A DNA stretch of 64,000 nucleotides from Azoarcus sp. CIB (GTDB lineage: Bacteria; Pseudomonadota; Gammaproteobacteria; Burkholderiales; Rhodocyclaceae): contig NZ_CP011072.1 in NCBI RefSeq assembly GCF_001190925.1, forward strand, positions 2,480,001 to 2,544,000, in the 5' to 3' direction. The notes beneath the pieces were generated by a model, which ran no database searches, was not told the origin of the DNA, and saw only the letters and a program-made list of their open reading frames with translations. The first letter of the stretch is position 1, and each line of letters begins with the position of its first letter. Shown in pieces: positions 50,274 through 59,600 of this stretch. The position numbers and the translations under genes were made by a program.

Positions 50274-50762
50274 TTACGCAGCCTTCTTCGGGTGAGACGT
50301 CACCGGGGCCATCATTTTCGTCGTCGCTTCGCCGACCGCTTTGGCGTTGGCTTCGAACATGCTGTTTGTGTCCTTCACAAATTTGGAGAACATGTCGAAC
50401 CCCGCATTCGAGCCGGCTTTGGCGCTCGCGTCGAAGCCGAGTGTCGCGAAGTACGAAGTCACGAGTTGGGCGATCTGTTGCTGCGAATCGGCGGCAATCT
50501 CCTGCACGCTGCGAAAGTAGGCCGCGCAGTGCTCGGTTGCCGGGGTGTTGATAGCGGTCTGCAGGTTCTTGAGGTCGCTGACATCCTTGGCCTGCAGCAG
50601 ACTGTTCGACGCAGCGAAGGTGTCTTCCAGTGCGACGCGAGCCACATTCAGGTTCAGGGCAGCCAGTCGCTCGACGCCGGAAAAGGCGACCTGCGACAGC
50701 GCCATCAAAGCGTTGGTATAGGTCTTGGCAGCGCGGATTTGTTCGGGTGTGGTGGTTTGCAT
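50274..50762 (-). CDS. Phasin family protein
   Basis: This 162-residue helical protein (MQTTTPEQIRAAKTYTNALM) has the phasin core FSGVERLAALNLNVARVALEDT and ends in a Pro/Lys tail (SHPKKAA). It should bind polyhydroxyalkanoate granules. AAGGAAAG precedes the ATG at 50762. It differs from the phasin at 30243 in sequence, so the two probably have separate roles in granule number or size. Confidence 0.9.
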   Translation of the reverse strand: MQTTTPEQIRAAKTYTNALMALSQVAFSGVERLAALNLNVARVALEDTFAASNSLLQAKDVSDLKNLQTAINTPATEHCAAYFRSVQEIAADSQQQIAQLVTSYFATLGFDASAKAGSNAGFDMFSKFVKDTNSMFEANAKAVGEATTKMMAPVTSHPKKAA

Positions 50763-50984
50763 TATGTCTTTCCTTGTGGGAATTGCCGCGTAAAGTGGTC
50801 TGGAATGAAATCAGCGCCAGATTGCTCGCTGTCTTCGGGTACCAGTTTTTATGTTGCGACGCAGCACGCACTTACAGTGTGGCCCCATTGGGCTGAGAGT
50901 CAAGCCTTATATTTCGAGCCGGCAATGCGGGGCGAAATCGCCGATCTATAGTTAATGGAGAGCCGTATTTGGGAGGGGTTGGAT

Positions 50985-51281
50985 ATGCTCCGGAAATTGA
51001 TGCTCATCGTCCCGTTCATGCTCTACGGGCATCTCGCTGATGCCGGCGAAACCATGCGCGACGCGTCCCGCGGCGAGTTGTTGTACGCGACGCATTGCGA
51101 GGCCTGCCACAACCGTGATGTCCATTGGCGGGACAAGCGGGTCGTCACCGACTGGACAAGCCTCAGGCTGGAAGTGCGCCGCTGGCAGGATGTCGCCGGG
51201 GCGGGCTGGGGCAACGAGGACATCGAGGAGGTTGCGCGCTACCTGAATGCGCTGCTCTACCGCTTCCCCGCCCGGGACTGA
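50985..51281 (+). CDS. Small monoheme cytochrome c
   Basis: This 98-residue protein has a signal peptide (LRKLMLIVPFMLYGHLADA) and one heme site, CEACH at residues 38-42, followed by DVHWRDKRVVTDW and a helical C-terminus (EDIEEVARYLNALLY). GGGAGG supports the ATG at 50985 over an in-frame ATG at 50955. It is a periplasmic electron carrier or a subunit of an unknown redox complex. It lies just upstream of cbpA, probably by chance. Confidence 0.85.
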   Translation: MLRKLMLIVPFMLYGHLADAGETMRDASRGELLYATHCEACHNRDVHWRDKRVVTDWTSLRLEVRRWQDVAGAGWGNEDIEEVARYLNALLYRFPARD

Positions 51282-51322
51282 GCGGGGACCTTGCAACGCC
51301 AATCGATTCAGGAGCTGTGAGC

Positions 51323-52252
51323 GTGGAATTCAGGGATTACTACCAGATCCTCGGTGTGGCGAAGACTGCGACCGCCGATGAGGTTAAGAAGGCCTACCGC
51401 AGGTTGGCGCGCAAATATCATCCGGATGTCAGCAAGGAGCCGGAGGCGGACAAGCACATGAAGGAGGTCAACGAGGCCAACGCCGTGCTTTCCGATCCGG
51501 AAAAGCGCGCGGCCTACGACCAGCTGGGCAGCCGTTATCGCGCCGGTCAGGAGTTTCAGCCGCCACCGGATTGGGACGCGGGATTCGAGTTTTCGGGGCG
51601 CGGTCCGTCGCCCGCGGACGATGCGGACTTCAGCGACTTTTTCGCCAACCTGTTCGGCCACACGGGCCGCGCCCGGCACGGCACCGACGATTTCCGGATG
51701 CGCGGCCAGGACCGCCACGCCAAGATACTGATCGATCTGGCCGACACCTATCACGGGGCAACCCGGACGATCGCCCTGCATGTTCCCCAGGCGGATGAAC
51801 ACGGCCGCGTCGGGGTCAGGGAGCACACCCTGCACGTGCAGATTCCCAAAGGCGTGAAGGAAGGCCAGCATATCCGCCTGAGCGGCCAGGGCAGCCCCGG
51901 TCTGGGCGGCAGCCCGGCGGGCGACCTGTTTCTGGAAGTGCAATTCACGCCCGACGCACGCTATCGCATCGAGGGGCGGGATGTCTTTCAGACGCTCCCG
52001 GTGACGCCGTGGGAAGCCGCGCTGGGGGCGTCCATCGAAGCTCCCACGCCCTCGGGTCCGGTGCAGGTGAAAGTGCCGGGGGGCTCGCAAAGCGGCCGCA
52101 AACTGCGCCTGAAAGGACGCGGGATACCGGGAACGCCGCCGGGCGATCTGTATCTGGTGCTGGACGTCGTGCTGCCGCCTGCAGACAGCGACAAGGCCCG
52201 CGAGATCTATGCAACCATGGCGCGGGAACTGGACTTCGATCCCCGTGGATAA
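51323..52252 (+). CDS. cbpA: DnaJ-type co-chaperone (curved DNA-binding protein)
   Basis: This 309-residue protein has an N-terminal J domain with HPD (RKYHPDVSKEP near residue 34), a Gly/Phe-type linker and two C-terminal beta domains (LHVQIPKGVKEGQHIRLSGQG, RLKGRGIPGTPPGDLYLVLDV), without the zinc-finger region of DnaJ. This is the CbpA architecture. Translation starts at GTG 51323, with GGAG eight bases upstream. It forms an operon with cbpM 15 bases downstream, which modulates CbpA. Confidence 0.92.
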   Translation: MEFRDYYQILGVAKTATADEVKKAYRRLARKYHPDVSKEPEADKHMKEVNEANAVLSDPEKRAAYDQLGSRYRAGQEFQPPPDWDAGFEFSGRGPSPADDADFSDFFANLFGHTGRARHGTDDFRMRGQDRHAKILIDLADTYHGATRTIALHVPQADEHGRVGVREHTLHVQIPKGVKEGQHIRLSGQGSPGLGGSPAGDLFLEVQFTPDARYRIEGRDVFQTLPVTPWEAALGASIEAPTPSGPVQVKVPGGSQSGRKLRLKGRGIPGTPPGDLYLVLDVVLPPADSDKAREIYATMARELDFDPRG

Positions 52253-52267
52253 GTGAGGGAGTGAGCC

Positions 52268-52567
52268 GTGACGCAAAATGAGGTCGTGACGGGCGTCCTG
52301 GTGGACGAAGTCACCCTGACCCTGGAAGAGGCGGCGCAAGCCTGCGGGGTCGAGCCGCAGTGGATTGTCGAGCGGGTCGAGGCCGGATTTCTCGGCGACG
52401 GTTCAGTACAGATGACGTACTGGCGCTTCGCCAGCCACGACCTGACGCGGGCTCGGCGCATGCGGCAGCTCGAATCCGCCTTCGATGCCGTGCCGGAATT
52501 GGCCGCCCTGGTGGTCGATTTGCAGGAGGAAGTCGCGCGTTTGAGGCGACGGATCGGGGCCACCTGA
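52268..52567 (+). CDS. cbpM: Chaperone modulator CbpM
   Basis: This 99-residue protein starts at GTG (52268) and has a MerR-like helix-turn-helix (LTLEEAAQACGVEPQWIVERVEAG) followed by a helical tail with a coiled coil (VVDLQEEVARLRRRI). CbpM binds and inhibits CbpA in the cytoplasm and on the nucleoid. The operon order cbpA-cbpM is conserved in many proteobacteria, which supports the call. Confidence 0.88.
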   Translation: MTQNEVVTGVLVDEVTLTLEEAAQACGVEPQWIVERVEAGFLGDGSVQMTYWRFASHDLTRARRMRQLESAFDAVPELAALVVDLQEEVARLRRRIGAT

Positions 52568-52584
52568 TTCCTCGATGCCGGCCA

Positions 52585-53646
52585 CTAGCCGGCGCCCTTG
52601 GCGAACTGTTTGGCCATGAAGGTCCAGATCATGCGTGACGCGTCCGGGCCTTTCGGGTCACTGTAGCGCTGTCCCGCGGCGCCGCCACTCCACGCATGGC
52701 CAAGCCCGGTGACCTCGCACAGGGTCGCGATCAGTTGGCCGCGCGTTCGGTAGTCGGTAATCGTTGCGGCGTAGCGCGTGCCGCGCTGCACGGTGCGCGG
52801 CGTGCCCGCCTTTGCACCCGCCCGGGCGGCCCACAGCCGTGCCGCCTCGGCGCCATTGCCGGGCGCGACGACGTAATCGGCGGTGCCATGGATGACCAGT
52901 AGCGCTGGCGACCGTGTTCCGGCAGCGATTGGCGCGAGTGCGGTGCCTGCGACCCGGCGCCCGCGCATGGCCCGCAAGGCGGTGGCCGATGAATGCGCGA
53001 CGCCCGTTCCGACACCCGAATGCATCGCGATCGCCCGAAAACGCTGCGGGTGACGGACCGCCATCAGCGCGGCCATCCCCGCACCCGCTGATAGCCCGGC
53101 CAGCGCGATGCGCTCCGGGTCGACCGCTTGCAGCAGGCAAACCTGATCTATCGCCGCGTCGATGGCGCCTGCCTCGGCCTGCGCCCGGCCGGAGCGCGTG
53201 TCATACCAATTCCAGCAACCTTGCGCATTCGAAAGGCGGTCCTGCTCGGGGTACAGCACGAAGAAGCGTTCGCGCGCGGCGATCCGGTTCATCTTGCTGC
53301 TGGTGGCCAGGGCTTCCGCGCCCTGCCAGCAGCCGTGCAGCATCACCACGAGCGGCAGGCGCTCTTCGCGCCGCACGCCGGGAGGCTTGTAGAGCCAGTA
53401 ACGCCGGGCGCCCGCGGTGCCGATGGCGAGCCCCGCGCTCCAGTCGCCGACGATTTGCGCGCTGCGCTTTTCCGCGACACGCTTCGCCGGCGCGCGTTTT
53501 TTCGCCGCTGCGGGTTTGCGCGCGGGCTTTGCCTTCAGCGCCTGGGTGATCGCCTTCGAACCGGCGCGAATCGCCGTCCGCGTCATCGCCGTCAGTGCCC
53601 GCTGGAAGGATCGACTCAAGAGGGCATTTCGCCTGCGTCGTGCCAT
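52585..53646 (-). CDS. PHB depolymerase-type esterase
   Basis: This 353-residue alpha/beta hydrolase carries the nucleophile motif GLSAGAG (Ser near residue 193), an Asp in the block IHGTADYVV and a His in TGLGHAWSGG, with LVVMLHGCWQGAEALA as the oxyanion region. These are hallmarks of the PHB depolymerase (PhaZ-like) family. The N-terminus is basic and Lys/Ala-rich (about 1-60), without a typical signal peptide. It might act on intracellular PHB or on short esters. It fits with two phasins in the window. Confidence 0.85.
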   Translation of the reverse strand: MARRRRNALLSRSFQRALTAMTRTAIRAGSKAITQALKAKPARKPAAAKKRAPAKRVAEKRSAQIVGDWSAGLAIGTAGARRYWLYKPPGVRREERLPLVVMLHGCWQGAEALATSSKMNRIAARERFFVLYPEQDRLSNAQGCWNWYDTRSGRAQAEAGAIDAAIDQVCLLQAVDPERIALAGLSAGAGMAALMAVRHPQRFRAIAMHSGVGTGVAHSSATALRAMRGRRVAGTALAPIAAGTRSPALLVIHGTADYVVAPGNGAEAARLWAARAGAKAGTPRTVQRGTRYAATITDYRTRGQLIATLCEVTGLGHAWSGGAAGQRYSDPKGPDASRMIWTFMAKQFAKGAG

Positions 53647-53699
53647 GCCTTCAGCGCTCGATCATCAATGTAGCAACAGCAGCGGCGCCTGCCTGGCCG

Positions 53700-56600
53700 T
53701 TATTTCGCATGCACGCGCACCTCGACCAGGTGTTCCTGCCGGTCATCGACCAGCGGAATCGCCTTGTCGGGGCGCTCGACACCGTCCACCGTCACGCTCG
53801 TCACGCCGCTTTCACGGTCGTCGCCGACACGCATTTGCGCGACGGCGATGTGATAGACGGTATCCCGATAGCGGTAGTGGATCTTGTACGCGTGCCAGTC
53901 CGCGGGCAGGCAGGGTGCGAGATGCAGGATGTCGCCCGCCAGCCTCAGGCCCAGCAGCGACTCCACGATCAGCCGGTACATCCACCCCGCCGAGCCGGTG
54001 TACCAGCTCCAGCCGCCGCGGCCGATGTGCGGCGCGAGCGCGTAGACGTCGGCCGCGACCACGTAGGGTTCGGTCTTGTAGGTGGCGACGCCCTGCGCCG
54101 ATAGCGCGTGATTGACCGGGTTGATCAGGGTCAGCAGCTCCCAGGCGCGCGCGCCGTCACCCAGCGCGGCAAACGCCATGGCCGCCCAGATCGCGCCGTG
54201 GGTGTACTGCCCGCCGTTCTCGCGCACGCCCGGCACGTAGCCGCGGATGTAGCCGGGGTCTAGGTTCGACTTGTCGAAGGGCGGATCGAGTAGCTGCACG
54301 AGCGCGTAGTCGCGGCGCACGAGGTGTTCGTCGACCGCCTTCATGGCCCTGCGCGAGCGCTCCTCGTCGCCGGCCCCGGACAGCACCGACCAGCTCTGCG
54401 AGATCGAATCGATGCGGCATTCGACGTTGCCCGCGGAGCCGAGCGGCGTGCCATCGTCGAACCAGGCGCGGCGGTACCATTGGCCGTCCCAGGCGTGCTG
54501 CTCGATGTTCCGGCGCAGCTGCGCGCCCTCCTCCACGCACTGCTCGGCGAAGGGCGCATCACCGTGCGCCCTCGCCACCACGACGAACTGCCTGAGCACT
54601 TCGCACAGGAAGAAGCCCAGCCAGACGCTCTCGCCCTTGCCCTTGATCCCCACCAGATTCATGCCGTCGTTCCAGTCGCCGGCACCGATCAGCGGGAGAC
54701 CGCGTTCGCCGAAGCGCAGACCGTGGCGGATGGCTCGCACGCAGTGCTGGTACAGGCTGTCCACGTCGACCGAGCGGCCGGGCAGATCGTAGTAGGAGTC
54801 ATCTTCCGGATTGACCGGGCGGCCTTCGAGGAAGTGCACGGCCTCATCCAGCACCGCGACGTCGCCGGTGCCCGTTACGTAGCGGCACACCGCCAGCGGC
54901 AGCCACAGGTAGTCGTCCGAACAACGCGTGCGCACCCCCCGGCCTGCCGGCGGATGCCACCAGTGCTGGACGTCGCCCTCCCGGAACTGACGGCTCGCGC
55001 ATAGCAACAGGTGCGCGCGCACCAGCGCAGGCTCGGCGTGGATCAGCGCCATCACATCCTGCAACTGGTCGCGGAAACCGAAGGCGCCACCCGACTGGTA
55101 ATAGCCGCTGCGGGCCCAGATGCGACACGCCAGCGTCTGGTACACCAACCAGCCGTTGGTCAGCACATTCACGGACGGATCGGGCGTTTCCACCTGCACC
55201 GCGCCGAGCGTGTGCGTCCAGTGCTGCTGCACCGCTTCCAGCGCACCGCGCGCGGCCAGGCTGCCGCGGAAGCGCTGCACGAGCTTGCCGGCATCTTCGA
55301 CGTTGCGCCCTGCGCCGAGGCGGAAGACGATGTCGCGCTCCTGCCCGTCGCCCAGCTCGAAATTCACCTGGATCGCACCGCACGGGTCGAGGGCGGCGCC
55401 CACCTTGCCGGACAGGCGCGAACGGCTCATCGCCGCCGGATTGCGCAGGGTGCCGTTGCGCCCGAGGAATTCCGTGCGGTCGCCGCTCAGGTTGCGCGTG
55501 GGGTCATCCACGTCGAAGAAGGCCACCCGATCGGCAAACTCCATGCTGTAAGGGTTGCGCGCGTACAGCGCACCGCTGCGGGGGTCGATCTCGGTGCTGA
55601 CATGCATGGCCGACTTCGCACCGAGATCTCCCAGCACCCACTCGACGTAGCCGGTCACCGAGAGCCGGCGCGGACGCCCCGATTCGTTTCGGACTTTCAA
55701 CACCGAGAACTTGACCGCGGCATCCAGCGCCACAAACACCCGCAGTTCCGACCAGATGCCCGCGAATCGCGTTTCGAAGACGCTGTAGCCGAATCCGTGC
55801 CGGACGACGTAGGACGCATCGGCACGGGCAGGCAGCGGTGTGGGCGACCAGAACTGGCCGCTCTCTTCGTCGCGCAGGTACAGGGCTTCACCGCCCAGGT
55901 CGCTCACCGGGTCGTTGTGCCAGGGTGTGACGCGGTATTCGTGCGCGTTCTCGCTCCACGTGTAGGCGGCGCCGCTCTCCGAGACGATCGTCCCGAAGTG
56001 GGGGTTTGCGAGGACGTTCACCCACGGCGCCGGCGTCACCTCACCGGGCGCGAGCGCCATGACGTACTCACGCCCGTCGGGCGTGAATCCGCCGAGCCCG
56101 TTGAACAGGATCAGATCGCGGCGCGGCGGCTCGGCGACGGCCGACCCTTCGGTGCGTTGCGCGCGACTCGGCACAAAACGCGGTGGCCGTGGTTCCGCAA
56201 GGGGGCGACGGTCGAGTTGTTCCACCAGCGTACCGCGGCCGTCGGTGATGATGGCGCGCGCCACCGACTGCAGCAGGATGCGGTCTTCGCCCGACATCTG
56301 CTCCGCCGGCCGCACGAAGATGCCCCCCGGCCGGTCGATCACGCTCGCCTCGGTTCCGGAGGCAATCAGCCCCATGATCTGTTCCTGCAGGCGTTGCCGG
56401 TAACCGGAGTGCTCCTCGTTCCAGATCACCAGGTCCACCGCGAGTCCCTTGAGCCGCCAATAGGCGTGGGCCTGCACGAGTTGGCGGACGAGATCGATAT
56501 TGGCCGAATCCCCGATCTGCAGCAGCACGATCGGCAGGTCGCCGGAGATGGCGTAACCCCATAGCCCTGACTGCCCGCGGCGATTCTTGATGAGCACCGC

Positions 56601-59600
56601 CGGATCGGCGCGCAGGGAGGCGTTGGCATGGATGACCGAGCTGGCCAGACGTGCATGCAGTTGCGAGTCGGCCTCGCTGGCATTGAGCTGGCGCAGCACC
56701 ACCTGGCTGTGGGTCCAGGTCAGGTCGAAGACGCGGTCCGCAAGGTGCCGGTCGAAGTATTTCTGGATCAGGCTCACGGCCGCGTCGCGGGTGTCACTGA
56801 TGCCCGACACGATGTCGATCGTGACGGACTGCTCCGGATCGAGGGCGATGCGATGACGGATGGCGACGATCGGATCCAGCACCGAACCGTCGGTGCCCGA
56901 GAGCGGGCCAGGGTCGCTCATCGCCAGCGGATCGACGGCGCTTCTCGTACGGCCGATGAAACGCAGGCGATCGGTCTCGTAGGACGCTTCGCCGACGTCC
57001 GCACCATGCACCGCCATCAGGTGCAGCATCCACGGCGCCTGTTCGCCCGCGGAGCGGGGCCGGCGCGTGCACAGGATCGCGCAACGCTCGCGCAGGATCT
57101 CTGTCTGCACGAAAAGATTGCTGAAGGCCGGATGCAGCGCATCCGCAGCCGGCGGCGCAATCACGACCTCTGCATAGCTCGTAACCTCGATCTCCCGGCG
57201 CAGGCCCGATCGATTGGTGATACGGATCCGGCGCAGCTCGATATCGTCCTCGGGCGACACGACGATCTCGGTGTAGGTCTCGAAATCGCCATCGCCGCCA
57301 TCAACCGCGTCGCGGCGGCGAAACTCGGCGCGTCCTTCGGAGAAGATGGCCTCGTACGTCGTGGGGCGCTTGAGCGTCGGCTGATAGGCGGCCGACCAGA
57401 ACTCACCGCCTGCCCCGCCGGTCACTTCGCGGACATAGCAGAACGTTCCGCGGTTGTCGCAGGTACCGTCTTCACGCCAGCGCGTGACGGCGAGATCCTT
57501 CCAGCGGCTGTAGCCACCCCCCGCGTTCGTAACCATCACGTGGTAACGGCCGTTCGACAGCAGCTGCACCTCGGGTATCGGCGTATGCGGGGTGTTGAAC
57601 ACCCGGATCTGTGTTTCCGCCGTGACCGACGTCGCGCGCACTTCCGAGAGTTGCGCCGTATGCGCAAACAAGGCCGTGGCCTTCGGGATGCGCTCCTGCA
57701 GCAGCAGCATGATCGCCTGGAACAGACGGTCCGACTCGAAGCGGCGCTGCATCGGGCGGTCGAGCAGCAGATAGGCCAGCGCCAGCAGGCTCATGCCCTG
57801 GTGGTGGGCCATGAATGAGCGCACCACCACGTGCGATTGCCCGCGACGCTGGCGTGCCGGCGTGTAGTCGATCGCCTCGAAGAAGCCGAACTTGCCGAGG
57901 AAGCCCGCGGCCGCGAGTCGCTGCAGGTTCAGGCACGCCTCTTCGGGCGCCACCATAAGCGCGAGCACCGAGGCATAGGGCGCGATCACCAGATCGTCGG
58001 CCAACCCGCGCTTGAGTCCCAGCCCCGGCACGCCGAAGGCGCGGTACTGGTAATTGAGGTGCATGTCGACGGTGTTGTAGCCGGATTCCGAGATGCCCCA
58101 CGGCACACCGCGCTGGGCTCCGTACTCGATCTGCCGCGCCACCGCCGCCTTGCAGGTCTGGTCGAGCAGCGTATTGTCGTAGTTCGGCATCACCAGCAGC
58201 GGCATGAGGTACTCGAACATCGATCCGCTCCACGACAGCAGCACCGGCTCGCCACCGGTGGCGGTGAGCAGGCGTCCGAGCGTGAACCAGCTTTCCTGCG
58301 GCAACTGCCCCTGGGCAATGGCCACGAAACTGCACAAGCGCGCTTCGGAGGCCAGCAGGTCGTAGTAACTCGCATCCAGCCGGCGCTCCTGGACGTTGTA
58401 GCCGATGGTCAGCAGGTGCCGCGTCTTGTCGAACAGGAAGTCATAGTCCATCTGCGCCAGTTCGCCGCATTGCAGCGCCAGGCGCTCGATGGCCGCCATC
58501 CTGTCCTGGGCAGGGCTGCTCCCTGCCGTCGCCAGCGCGCGCAGGGTCGGGATTCCGCTCAGGTCGACACATTCGGCGACACCTTCGGGGACACGTTCGG
58601 CGACTTGCGCCTCCAAGCCATCCGATGCGGCCGGCAGCGCCAGCCACGGCGCGAGGAAGCCCAGTTCATCCAGCGCGTCCTGGCATTGCCGGGCAAGCGC
58701 CTGCGCCCACCCTTGCGCATCCGCGCCCTTCGCGGCGCGCTCGGGCGCCGAGCCATCCCCGGCATCGAGGCTGACGACAACCTGCGCGGCGAGTTCGCTG
58801 GCGCCGGTCGCGAGCCGCATCAGGGTCGAATGCGCCGCTGCGAGGGTATCCGGGGGGGAGGCGGAAACGGCTTCCAGTGCGCTCCTGAACTCCGCCAACG
58901 GGCCCGCAGCCGCCTTGTCCGTCGTATCGGCGACCTCCGCGAAAACCCTGAGCGTGTCGCTCAGGCCGTCGAACAGTTGCCCTGCCAGGATCCTTTCATC
59001 GGCCAACGCGAGCAGACCGGCACGCAAGGTCAGCAGGTGGCCGGCGAGGTTGCCGCTGTCCACGGTCGACACATACAGCGGCGGCAAAGGTTGCAGCGTC
59101 TGCGTGTCGTACCAGTTGTAGAAATGCCCGCGGTGCCGCTCCAGCGCGTCCATCGTGCGCAGGGTATTGGTCGTGCGCTCGATGAACCGTCCGGCGGTGA
59201 TGTAGCCGAAGTCGTACGCGGACAGATTCGCCAGCAAGGCCATCCCGATATTCGTCGGCGACGTGCGATGCGCGATCGCGGCAACGCGATACTCCTGATA
59301 ATTGTCAGGCGGCAACCAGTGGTCGTCCGCGCCGACGAAGGTGTCGAAGAACGCCCAGGTGCGGCGCGCCAGCGCACGCAGGAAGAAGGACTGGTCGACC
59401 GTCAGGGCCGCGGTGCGGCGCGCCAGCGGGCGACTGATCCACCACGCGATGCCGGGCGACGCGAACCACAACAGCAGGATCGGCCCCGCCACCACCAGCA
59501 CCATCGGCGCCGCAACCACCAGCCAGGCCGCCGTCACCGCGGCAAGTACGGGGCCCGCCCACATCGACCGCCAGCACGCGGCAGCCTCGCTGCGGCGACG